A stretch of DNA of 64,000 nt from Xiphydria camelus (taxonomy: Eukaryota > Arthropoda > Insecta > Hymenoptera > Xiphydriidae), in assembly GCA_963678675.1 (NCBI GenBank), contig OY783194.1, forward strand, positions 36,062,278 to 36,126,277, read 5' to 3'. The notes beneath the pieces were generated by a model. It was not told where the DNA came from, made no database searches, and saw only the letters and a program-made list of their open reading frames with translations. Positions 46,904 through 57,809 of the stretch are shown here, in pieces (within the stretch, counting starts at the first letter, position 1; each line of letters opens with the position of its first letter). The translations under genes were made by a program, and so were the position numbers.

Positions 46904-47828
46904 CTTGGGACGCGGTGCCGCGGGTGGATCGACGGCCGACGCTGCTGTGCGGGGGACGAGACAGACGACCGCGACCGCTCCTCCTCCTCCTCCTCCTCCT
47001 CCTCTCGTGCGCGCGAGGAACCAGGTGGACGCGGCGATCAGCGCGCGTTGCACGGCATGTCGACGTCGTCGTCGTCGGTCCTGCGTCGGGTCCCTCTTGA
47101 CTGTCGAGCGCTTTCCCGCCGATGACGAGGTTCGCCCCGCCGAAGGGGACCCTACTGGGTGCACGAAGAGCGTTCCACGTCGCCCCTCCTCCTCGCCGTC
47201 GTCGTCGTCTCCTCGCCGGAGTCTCCTTCTTCGCGCGCGATTGCCGCACAGCTCGACGGTACACGAGGCGACAGCGGTCCTCGCGACTTTGCTCCGCACA
47301 TTCTTCGCGCCGACTACCGCGAGCAGCAGCAGCTACCACCGGCACACATCCCGGCGACGGATCTCCGCGCGACAACAGCCGTCCCCGTCGCTCACCCGCG
47401 TCCCTCGTTGCGCCTTGGCGGACTCGCTGGACCCGTCCAGCTCGCTCGTCATCCTACCCTGTCGTTGCGCGACGGTCCGCCGTCGAGGAGGGAAGGGAAA
47501 AAAGAGAAACACCGACCGATCGGATAGCGTAAAACTTCGCGCGCGCGCGCGCGCGCTACCTCGCCGCTCACCCCGCCGCGCCGCCAATTATTTAAGAAAT
47601 GTTTTGACCTATCCGCGCGCTGACAAATCGTTTCACGACGGAAGGGGCGCGGGCCTCGCGCGGGATCTCTCGCAAGACGAAACACTTGGCACGCGCCAAG
47701 CGAAACGCGAAACCCACGCGACGGCCGGAATAACCTTTATGCATGCGCGCGCGCGAACCGGTCGCGCGGGCGGAGGATCGGCGCCGATGCAGGGGCGAGA
47801 AGGGGGCGCGGTCGCGGGAATTAAACTC

Positions 47829-47855
<27 letters not shown>
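47829..47855. repeat. (GA)n microsatellite
   Basis: About 0.93 kb upstream of the canonical shakB start codon; a second GA run lies at 47970-47990. Confidence 0.95.
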
Positions 47856-47859
<4 letters not shown>

Positions 47860-49003
47860 CGACCGAAATTCAAATTCGACTTCAAAGCGCGGAAAGAGCG
47901 CGGCGCGCGCGCGAACGTTTCACGGCGGCGTGGCGAATCCCACGAATCGGTCGTTTGCTCGCGCTCGAATGAGAGAGAGAGAGAGAGAGAAAAAGCTGGA
48001 GGCGCGCACACGGTTCTCAGTTTTGTAATTTTGTTTGATGCGCGTGCGATTCTATTTTAGCTTTTACCGCGTGTACCGCTGCACTTTGCCACCCTCGCCG
48101 AGGCCCGCGACGGGCTGGCCGCGGCAAATGCGTGAGGACAAAATACAGAAATAGAGCAACCGTGCCGCACTCTTCCCGGTCTCGTGTCCGTTCTCCGGGT
48201 CGCGCGCCCGAAGAAAGGGGAAGGAGCGAAGTCGGAAGCCGAGGATAGAGCGTGAGAGAGAAAAAAGAGAACGCCGACGATTCTCCCTCGAGAAAGAGAA
48301 TAAGGAGACCCCGGAGCGTTGCGCCCGCCCCCGCGCCGCGGACCCGCGGCGATGCCCGTCGTTCGGCGACCCCGTTGCCCCGCCCGGAGAGAACCGCGCG
48401 CGTCGCGTACACCCGGAAGGGCTCTCCCATCAATTTGTCAGCACGCGTAGTAAACAGTACAGCGGCCGACGCGCGCCGCCTCCCGCGTTTCACTCTCTTC
48501 TCCGTCCTTCGCGAGCCGACGTCGCCGCATGCGAGAGAAGAGCGCCCAACGGTTTTCCGCACCGATCAAACCCCGCGGGGTACCGACGCGTCGGGGGCAC
48601 CACCTCGCGGACACCGCGCCACCCCCGCCCCTCCCCTCCGCCGCGCACGAACCGGGAGTTTCCGTGCGCGTCACGAGATTCCGGCGCGTGTCACGAGAAC
48701 GCGCGACGACCGTGGCGGCGCGGAGGGACCGCGCGCGCGCGAGCGTTCGATGAGCGGCGGCATCGTCGTACCCGACTTTTTCGAAAATCGTCGTCTCGGC
48801 CGGATCGTCAGCCCGACCGGTCCCACACTCATTCACCCGCGCACTACCTTCCACGCTCGACGCTCGACTCGCGCTCCACGCTCCACGCTCGGAGGAGCCC
48901 GAGGAGGAGTCAGGGCGCGCTCCAGGAATAGAACGGAACCCGAAGAGTAACGTAACGTCAGCCGTCGCTCGCACTACGTCGGCCGTGCTCGACGGAGCCG
49001 CGG

Positions 49004-49012
49004 TTTTATATA
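49004..49012 (-). promoter_or_regulatory. Candidate TATA box (TATATAAAA) upstream of the shakB canonical exon
   Basis: Minus-strand TATATAAAA in GC-rich DNA, 2.1 kb upstream of the canonical shakB start codon. It could serve a promoter with a 5' untranslated exon, but no such exon is proven. Confidence 0.2.
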
Positions 49013-52000
49013 GAGAGGAGGGCGGCGAGTAGAAGCGCGCGGTTTAGAGCGCATCGAGAACCGAAATCATCCGAGGCGACTTCTCGTCGTGTCCACAGCG
49101 AGCGCCGTTCGTCGCGGGGCGACCGGCTCGCTCGTTCGGCGATCTCCCGATCGCTCGCGCGAATCGGCCGCGGCGAGGCGCAAAAGCGCGATGCATATCG
49201 AGAACGAGACTACGTCGAGGCGATCGGTATACATGTATATACTGCAGTGCGAAGCGCGCGGCTCGGGGAGAAAAACCATCGTCTGGGGGACTATTACGTA
49301 TATTTCGAGCGGGTTGGCTCACCTTTCGCACTTTCATCTTACGTGCAATTACTCGCGGCGTTCGACAGAACGCCCGAGTGAAAATGTGAAATCACCGAGA
49401 TTTCCATTGGAATCGTCGCGTCGTTGGAGAACCGACGGTCGCGTTCCTCGAGATCATTTGGTCGGAATTTCGCGGAGGAATACATTCGAAGTGGGACAGA
49501 AGTTGTTGCTTTATCGAGGTGAACGGTTGCTACGATAAATGGTAGCGTTTTCAATGGGAGGCAATGGCAATAGCGAAGCGAGCATCTGGGGCTGTAGCAA
49601 CCAAGTAGATACGGTCCGTCTCCGGCAGCCCACTGCCGCGTTGTCCCCGCCGAGACGCCAGACGTATGACGCGCCGTACCTACTAGCTGCTCCTACTGCC
49701 GGAACGCGCCACGCTGCTTACGCGGAGTACAGATCCCATCGCGCGATAATTCCACTTTTTCCGGGAACGCCTCGGCTTATTTTGATACGAAGCTTTTCGC
49801 GAACACCTCCTCGTACGTACAACTCCCGTGCCTTCGGTCGACCGTCACCTCAGAGGCCGCACGCGGATCCATCGTTATTGCTTATCCGTCCCCCACCCCT
49901 TCGCGCGATGCGTGGTTGTTGCGCTCCCACTTGCGTCAGAGATCGCGAGTCCCAGGTTCGTTCGGGAACGATGGATATCCCCGCGATCTGTTTGCGTCCC
50001 TCCTCCTTCTCCCACCCACCAGAGTCCCCCTCGGCGGCTTTTCTCTTTTTAAACATCCATCACGAGCCGGACGAGGGAGGGAGAGGGAGAGAACGCGCGC
50101 AGGAGAAAGAGAGAGGAATCGGAAGCCCGCGCGAACTCCCGCAACGCTCGGAGCATCGCATAAAAGCGCCGTGACAACGCGCGCCCCATCTGTGATATAT
50201 CCCTCCGCCGGAGAGAGCCGCGCAGCGCCACCGTGCGTGGCCGCGCGTGACGCGGTGGGAGAACGGAAGACCGCAGTCGGGCCGGCCGTGGCCCAGAAGA
50301 TGAAACTGTATCTTTCGGGGGAGGACGCGTGCGCGTGGAGGGTCGCGTAGACTTTTTTTTAAAAAGCCGCGGAAGATGAATCGAGACGGAGGAGCGGCGA
50401 GGAGCGGCGGCACGGCCCAGAAATCATCGACTTCACTCGGCGTTCGCGATATTTATGTCGCGCGGATATATCGGCCTTTGTATTTTCATCCGGCGAGGTG
50501 AAGCGCGTTCGGGTGATATGTCACGGGCGTTGTTTTGAGAGGATTGTCAGGAAGCCGAGTGAATTTGCCGATAAATCGCGGTTGTATCGGGGGCCTGTCC
50601 GTCGGACGAATTTACGTCGTCTTCCTGCCGCGAATAGACGAATGGCGACGATGAGGGACGCTGCTGCGACGACGACGACGGCGCCGCCGGACGTGTGTCC
50701 GCGTCCCGGGGAGAAGCGGAGGGCCGCGAGCGAGGGAGGACGATATTCGATTTCTGGTAAGCCGACTTATTTTCGGGCGTGTGTCGACTTTTCGCGATAC
50801 GTGTGAGCGCTCGCGCGCGCCGGCGTCCTTTGCTTTTTTTTTCTCTCTCGCGTCGGCACGACAGGAGGCGTATAACAGGGGACGCGACGACGGGCGTGTG
50901 TGTATTACATGAGATACGACGGTCGAACGCGCCCGCGGAATTCCGGACGCGCGCGCGCGCACGCGCTACATCCTGCGACGATTTGGGATTTCCAAGAGAG
51001 ACTCCTCCCACGCGCGAAGAGCCGGACGGGAGATTTTCCTCCGCGATACTTTACCTGCGTGTGTACATTTGTCGACTGCGGAAAACTGCAAACATTCGTT
51101 TCTCGGAATCACCTTCGAGTGAAAGAGATCCTTCGAATTGTTTGCGATCGCAGTTGACATCGAGGGAGCGAAAAGCTTTTAACGCAGAACATAGCTTCGG
51201 GACAAAAATTCCGTCGGTCCGCGACGTCCGGTTAGGCTCGTGGAGTCTTCCACGCTACAACGCAAATTTATTACGCAAAATCTGCGGTTCGATCGACCGA
51301 CGTCAGTCTCGGAATAACTGGAGTAACGCCGCTCGCGGAAAGATGACGAAAAGCGAGACGAGTGCTTTCGCCGTTTTACCGAGAAACGCGCCCGCGCGAG
51401 GGAACGCCTCTCGATTATGAATCATTCTTGTAAACTCCCATCTCGGAGCTCATCTCCGCGCCGGGGGAAGTCGTTTACGTCGTTCTTGCCGGCTCGGTCT
51501 CGGCGATCAAGATTAACGCGTGTTCCGGGTTCGTGGAACATCCGCGAGAGCGCGATAGCTACCCGATCGACGCGACGGACCGTTCGAAGGGTTCGAAGAA
51601 TCGTTGCGCGCGGTGACGACGAGAAAGGAGGGGAAACTGATTTGTGAGCCTCTTCGGAAACGCGACGATTTTTCTTTTTCGAGAAAATGTGTTTGGCCGA
51701 CGCGCGGAGCTGCAATAATGACGTTGTTGGGGAACTAACGAAGTCCGTTGTGATATGGTCTCAAGCCACGATACGCAGCTGCAGTCCGCGTGCACTTACC
51801 GCTTGGGACACTTTAGGCTCGCTGAGCAACTTGAGATCAACTTTGCAACTCGTTCAAATAAAAATTAATGATTCTTTTCATATATTCTGAGAAAACAAAT
51901 AATAAAACATGCAGAAAAAATTAATTACCTAGCATAAAATTAACACTCCGCACTGTACAAATATTTATACGTAATAATTCACATTCGCACCGCAATTGCA

Positions 52001-52435
52001 ATCTCGAAATAACGTCACTTTAAAAGCCATTCGTTACACAATCCTTCGACAGGATTGTAGCCTCGGTAGCGAAATGGAATAGCTTTCGATATCAGATTAT
52101 TTTGAAATTCTAATTCCCCGACAATACGGATTGACACCGCGTCGACCACGTGTTCCCGTGATAGGTAACAGGAACGTTAACTTCCGACGCTACATCGTTC
52201 GACGTCACTTTGTAAATTTTGTCCGCGGTGGATATTTCCAGCCGTGATGGCGAGACGCGATCCCGTGCTCTATAATAAGCGCAGCTGTCAATTTGTTTAT
52301 CCCCGAGAGCGATATTCGTTCTCGGTTATTTGTCAATTCGTCAGCCGATTGCCATCAGTTTATCGAAACTAATCGACGTCACAAACTATTCACACAACTC
52401 TGAAATACTCCAACGAGACACCGACAAAGAATTAC

Positions 52436-53451
52436 CTGAAAGAACAGCGTGAAGGCGACCCATTGATAATACTTGACCTGCTTGGTCAGACCCTCCGCAA
52501 CGCGATGATATTCAATGTGATCCTGCTGCTGATGACGCTGATCGTGCATGTGATTGAAAATGTTTCCCGACGCGCCCACGCCAGGAAAAGCCACGTTGAC
52601 CCCCGGCGATCCCAGCATTGCAGCCGTTACAAAGTAAGTGCTGTGCACCCAGCAGTACGCGTTGAACACTTCCACGGGAATGTCTCTGCGCGCAGGAGGA
52701 AACAAAAGGATCGTCGCGCCGAGGCTTCGATGCGCTCGCTCCACTCGGAGAAAAGTTTATTTGAATACGAACCTATACTAGAAAGTTTATTAGTCACGAA
52801 TAGGAATTTTGTTCATATCAAACAAAGATGTATTTGAATGAAATAAATATTAGACTACATCGTAGAACGTTTATTTACTTCAAACTTCCGTTTGGTCGTT
52901 GCAAATAAATTCCTTATTCACTGTGAATAAATGTTTTTACCACACACACACACACACACAGAGGTTCGCATTAGACTAAACTTTTCTCCGGGTCTACACA
53001 TTCGACGCATCTTCTTCTCACCTGGTATGAACGCAATCGATGGGGTTACCCACGGCTTGCCTGGTGGTGACGGTTATCGAGAACGTCAGCAGCAGGACCG
53101 AGGTGAGGATGTGCAGCCTCGACACGAAGTTCTCGGTCTTTATCCTACTCACCTAGTCGCAAGAATTCCAAATGGTGAAGTGACGAGGTTTCGATCGCGA
53201 TTATCTCCCCGAGTACGAGCTCTAGAACCGACTTGGTGTAATACTTTTTTGAAGCTCGAGCTCGGTGCGCTACAAAAGAGTCTCAGTCGCGCGAGCTAAA
53301 TCGTACGACGGAAGGAGAAATTCGCGACAAAGTAGCGCGATCGAAACCGCCTCGTCCTGCCCCGCATTCGCTCTCGCGCTCTCCTCCCTCCGCCGATTTC
53401 CCGCATACTCACGTGAGAGAGGAAGTAGAGACCCCGGAGGGCGTCCATCAT
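52436..53451 (-). CDS. shakB: shakB alternative N-terminal half 'c', three exons
   Basis: Seen: exons 53451-53413 (MMDALRGLYFLSH), 53152-53022 (ending NPIDCVHTR) and 52685-52436 (starting DIPVEVFNAYCW, ending FTLFFQ). Phases agree and the end is phase 0, fitting the shared exon at 40767; the full product would be 392 aa. The block aligns without gaps to the canonical start (MLDVFRGL against MMDALRGL). The first extracellular loop is about 20 residues longer than in the canonical form, with a His/Gln-rich stretch (NHMHDQRHQQQDHIEYH) just before VKYYQW. The same frame is open upstream to an ATG at 53592, which would add 47 residues; innexin N termini line the pore and are short, so 53451 is favoured. 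It lies 5.5 kb upstream of the canonical exon and no other C-terminal half lies between. Confidence 0.83.
52770..52935. mobile_element. Foldback in intron 2 of shakB isoform c
   Basis: GTCACGAATAGGAATTTTGT at the left and AAATTCCTTATTCACTG at the right are complementary, with looser pairing inwards. It makes up about half of the 336-bp intron. Confidence 0.6.
52939..52960. repeat. (CA)n microsatellite
   Basis: 11 AC units in isoform c intron 2. Confidence 0.95.
53185..53285. mobile_element. GATTATCTC family, in intron 1 of shakB isoform c
   Basis: TCGATCGCGATTATCTCC followed by GTGTAATACTTTTTTGAAG as in the 5236 and 13735 copies; the right arm is truncated. Confidence 0.55.
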
Positions 53452-55355
53452 TCCAAACTCTCGCCTGTTCTTCGGCTTCGCGACACAGCCCACGCTCGGC
53501 GAACGTTTCTTTCGGATCGCCTTTCCGTTCCCGCAATGAACGAGATGTGCCCCGCCGTTCGCTGGAGTGCTCTGCACCGGAGCACTCTTCATGTCACGCG
53601 CGCGCTATCCACCTCCGCGATGTGGATCACACCTTCGTGGATCATCGAGTTCCCGTCACCCCTTCCGGCCTGTCGCGGAGTTCCGGCGCGCGAGGGTGCT
53701 TCCACCCCCCCACTCGCCTGCGCGCGTACGCGACTCGAGGCGGCCTCACCCCCGCCCACCCCCCCGCGAACGATTCGAGAGACGCCGACGACGCCGTATC
53801 GAGACGCGCGTGTCCAACGCGAGATGGTTTCCGGCCAACTGAATAGGAGTGACCGACTCGTGTTATGCTGATGCCGCCGTTGCCAAAACACGGGAGCGAT
53901 TCTCCTCGGTTCGTCTTTATTTTTATATTTTCCTCCCTTGTTGCTCTCTCGCGCGCTCCGACGCGCTTATAAGAGATCCGTCGCAGTGGCGCGCGCGCGA
54001 GCGCCCACGCGTTTCGCTCGGTTTACCTATACTCGTCGATGCGATAAAAAAAAAAGAGCAGAATAGAGCGGCTCTCTGGTCGATCGCGCGCCGGACTCTG
54101 CGCGGCGGCAGCCTCTCGGCGAATCCACGAAAATAGAGACGTCGGAATCGCGGCGTAGAGAGCGGTGTCGCCGCCGCACGATCGTAAGTCTTCCTCTTCT
54201 TCTTCTTCTTCGCGTCGACCCCCGCCGCAATTATCAAAGCGGAGCAGTTTCGCAAACCCTCGCCCGCGGTGAAGGGGGATTTTTTATGATCTAAATACGT
54301 CGCGAGAGGAGGGTTCGAGCCGCCGCGCTCTACCTCCCGGACCGCGACCTCCCCTACCACCTCTTCGTCCCGTGAGGTCATCTCGTATATATATTTATCT
54401 AGGTATGTGTCTCGTGGCCCACACCGCGCGAACGAATCTGGGTTAGCTTATTTAATTCCGTCGCGCGTAAAAAAGCGCGCGCACCCACCGCGCTTAATCG
54501 CTTCCCGGACCCGGACACTTCGACGGCGGTTTATTTACCCGCGAGAACACCGTCCGCGAAGGGCCGTCGCACCGCCGCACACCACGGAAACTGGGAGGCG
54601 GCGCGTTTCGAGGGCGTCCCGATTCGCCGTTCGCCGCGAACGGCGACGGTTGTTATTACTTCGCCGACTACGGGTATTTTCCACGAATCGCATTTTCCCG
54701 CCGGCCGATTACTGCGGAGGTAATTAGACCGACCGACGGACCCCAGGTTGTTGTGTCGTAACGGTGAGAAACGAATGACGCGCTCGCCTTTGTACGCGAG
54801 GGACGAACTACCGTGGAGAGCTTCGAACGTTTCGCCCGATTCGACGTCGCCTTTGAGAACGAAACGGAATAAGAAATTCGTCGACCGGGATACCACAATC
54901 GTATCGAACAAGCGTGCCTCCCATCTCGATCCGTTCGCTCTCATTGCGCCATCGCATCCTCGAAAGCTTCGGACGCGTATTTCTCATCGACGCGAATCGC
55001 CCTCGATTTCACCGTCGGTTTCTTCTCGCGCAACGAAGTAAGAAGTCCCGCCGAGTAGAATAAATCCGATCTTTAATCCTCCTACGAGTAATAATAACGG
55101 TACATATGAGAAATCGCTTAAAGACGGAGAACGGCCTCCGCCGCGCTACCGGACGAAGCGCACATCGCGACCGAGTCGTCGCGAATCCGGCCGATCGTCG
55201 GGTCTCCTCCGTCGCTTCTCCTCTCATCCATCGAGTACAAAATCTCCTCTCGCGTCCCCACAACTATCCGTTAACTGCGCGACGACGGAACACAAGAAGG
55301 CAGATATACACGTACGATAATAATATTCGTTGAAAGACAGAGAGACTCTGCGTAA

Positions 55356-55379
55356 ATATATATATATATATATATATAT
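55356..55379. repeat. (TA)n microsatellite
   Basis: 12 TA units. Confidence 0.95.
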
Positions 55380-55731
55380 CTATAAAAATCCGTCTACATA
55401 ATGTATCTATCAGATATGCATTGGAAGACACGCGAGTCTCCGTCGGCCGCGCGTCGTCGAAGCGCCGCGCCGTGACGTCGCGATCGGTCGCGACGACGAC
55501 GAACGGGTCTTCGGACAGTTTCAGTCTTCTCGACGCCGCGCCCGCGCGCGCGCTTACGGCCCTATAGGTACCAGTCATTGGCAGGCACGTGACGCGAGCG
55601 TCGACGGGCGATAATCGAAATCTAATAAGATGTCTTGAGCAGTTGTGTGTGCGGTACCCTGATCGCGGTACCGTTCGCGTCCCTCTCCCGCTTTCTCCCC
55701 CCCCCCCTTTCTTCATTACTCACCGCGACAC

Positions 55732-55755
55732 ACTCTCTCTCTCTCTCTCTCTCTC
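55732..55755. repeat. (CT)n microsatellite
   Basis: 12 CT units just past the ogre 3' end. Confidence 0.95.
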
Positions 55756-55958
55756 CCTCGACCGCGTCACAACGGGAATGATTGTCGGTCGTTTCTAAGT
55801 AGTAGTCCCTAAGGTTTACCTAAGTAATTACCTAGATTTGTCTATAACCTATGCATAGGCCATACGCTGCACGAAAACCGACGTCTATTAGCCTCGAAGG
55901 TTCGGAAGGTTTGGAAAGTTTAACGATTGCGCGGGAAGGAACGAACCGCGACGCGCGC

Positions 55959-57809
55959 CTACGGGGCGACCGCTTGGGAGTGGTGATCGCCCATTTTCTT
56001 CACGAGCTCCTGCAGGAACTCCCTGTAGATCAGCGGATCCATGTTGGAAGAGAGCAGGTAGAGGACCCACCAATCGCCGAGGTCGATCTTCTCGCTGATG
56101 CTCTTGCAGGTCTCCTTGGCGACGATGCGGGACGAGATGTGCAGGAGTCTCGGCCGCAGGACCGGCGCGAATATGATGGCCGCCCGGTACGCCATCAGCC
56201 CGAGCAGCAGCACCGTGAGGATCAGGTACCAGAACCAGATGAAGATGTAGGTCTTCTCGTTCACGATGTTCAGCGGCAGGATGCACAGGGAGTCGTGCTT
56301 CTGAATCGTGCCCGACGCTCCGTACTTGTGGAAGATGCACTTGGTGACGCGCGGGAAGACGTAGACCATCGGATCGACGCGCTCCTCCTGCGGCGCCTCG
56401 GAGAACTGGAGGACGCGCAGCCCGTAACTCAAGAATTCGCCGTCGAAGAAGCGGTTCATCAGGTACAGCTGAACCAGTATGTTCAACAGGCAGAGCGCCT
56501 CGCAGGCGAAGTATCGGTAGGCGTACGAGTTGTGGTTCTGAAAGCAGCCGGGTCCGAGCAAATTAGATCGGATTGGAAGCAATGAATAGGAATTGGACGT
56601 GTGCAACGTGGGCCGGTCATTGTCTTCGCCGTCGAGCGACGGTCGCCCGTTGTCTTTCGGCCCTCCGTGACGCACGGCCTTCGCTCTCGGCAGGAGGAGG
56701 AGAGAGAAAATAAATATCGCCTTACCCTCTTCATGTGCTTCATGAGGTACTCCATCAGGACCTTCTTCTTCTTCGACTTTTCCTCCTCGTGACACAGCGC
56801 GTGATTCATGCCCATCACCAGAGTGCTGATCAGACCACCTTCCCACGAGTTCCAGAGCCACTGGGGCACGTAGCAGAACATCGCCTGCGCGAGGACGAGA
56901 GAGACTCGTGAGACGCGAACGGGGTGAATACTCTTCGATCGACCGCGCGATCCGAGCATATCGAATAAGACGTACGACCCTCGCGGTACTTTAAGTAAAA
57001 GTTTCTTATCGCGGGACTGATAGTCCTCCGCGCGGATCCGATGACGCGAGCTAAATTTGCAACGCCACGGTCGCGCGCGTCCTACGCGATCGAGATTAGA
57101 CAACGGACCCGAGCCTAGACAAACAACCCCAGCGCGCGGCCACGTGTGGCATCGCACCGCGCGTGTCTGCGCGACTCCGCGAAATCGAAAGACGAGAACA
57201 CGTCGCGATAGCGCGCGGAACGATCCCCCCGTGGATGCATTACCCGCGTCGCGCGCGCAGAGGGCGCCTTGCTGCACCCGACGCACGTGGCGGGCATAAA
57301 GATAAGCCGTCGTCTTTTCTTACCTGGAAGAAGAGGACGAAGCAGACCCACTGGTAATAAGTATAGTATTTCCTCGCGTCGACGTCTCCAAAGTCATTGG
57401 CGACACCGGGATGAGCGACTTCCAAGCCGACCTGCGGGAAGAGGAGAAAGGGGGGAGAAGAAGGAACGAAGATTAACGAGGCGCTTCATTGTGTCCGTTG
57501 TGACCGTATAACGTATTCGTCTTGCGTGAAAATGCTGTATTGCCAGAAAGAGAAACTCACCTGACGATTGAACGCGTCGGGCATGGTGAACGTCGAGGTG
57601 ATCCAGCAGTAAGTGTTTATCACCTGAGTCGGCAGGCCCTGCACGATGCAAGAAATCGGATTCCCCACGTACTGCGTGGCGGTGATGATCATCGAGCACG
57701 TCAGCAGTAGCACAGTGGTGAACGTATTGTGCATACGAAACACCATGCAGTCAGTCGTGATGTCCTGATACTTCAGGTAGTCCTTGAGACCTCCCAGTAG
57801 CTTATACAT
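55959..57809 (-). CDS. ogre: Innexin-1 (ogre), complete, 4 exons
   Basis: Seen: exons 57809-57561, 57431-57324, 56884-56726, 56537-55959; phases agree; 364 aa. It starts MYKLLGGLKDYLKYQDI and has QYVGNPISC (Cys54) and INTYCW (Cys68) in the first extracellular loop, VAHPGVANDFGD, the YYQW signature at 108-111, TM3 followed by [14 protein letters not shown], second-loop Cys239 and Cys257 in TKCIFHKYG and HDSLCILPLN, TM4 at about 267-288, and the ending LGDWWVLYLLSSN. These are diagnostic of insect innexin-1/ogre. Family knowledge: ogre forms gap junctions in glia and neuroblasts, often together with innexin-2. It lies immediately upstream of shakB on the same strand, 2.5 kb from the first shakB coding exon, as expected for an old innexin tandem array. 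The introns are 129, 439 and 188 bp. Confidence 0.95.

Larger units (their letters stand above)
46904..52435. other. shakB DNA between canonical exon and isoform c exons
   Basis: GC-rich, CpG-rich, with GA tracts; no innexin exon. Expected to hold the promoter of the canonical isoform; a TATA-like box is at 49004-49012. Confidence 0.5.
53452..55958. other. Spacer between ogre and shakB
   Basis: 2.5 kb, no gene seen. Holds microsatellites at 55356-55379 (TA) and 55732-55755 (CT). Must contain the 3' end of ogre and probably the promoter of shakB isoform c. Confidence 0.6.

Noticed and set aside
46208..47125. 305-codon plus-strand frame
   Set aside because: Antisense of the canonical shakB first exon and its GC-rich flank.
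46848..47972. 374-codon plus-strand frame
   Set aside because: Proline/arginine/serine low complexity and antisense to shakB; no domain.
43292..53451. Reading the three N-terminal blocks as three separate innexin genes
   Set aside because: Only one innexin C-terminal half exists downstream, and all three blocks end in the phase of the shared exon.
55851..56585. 244-codon plus-strand frame
   Set aside because: Antisense of the last ogre exon.
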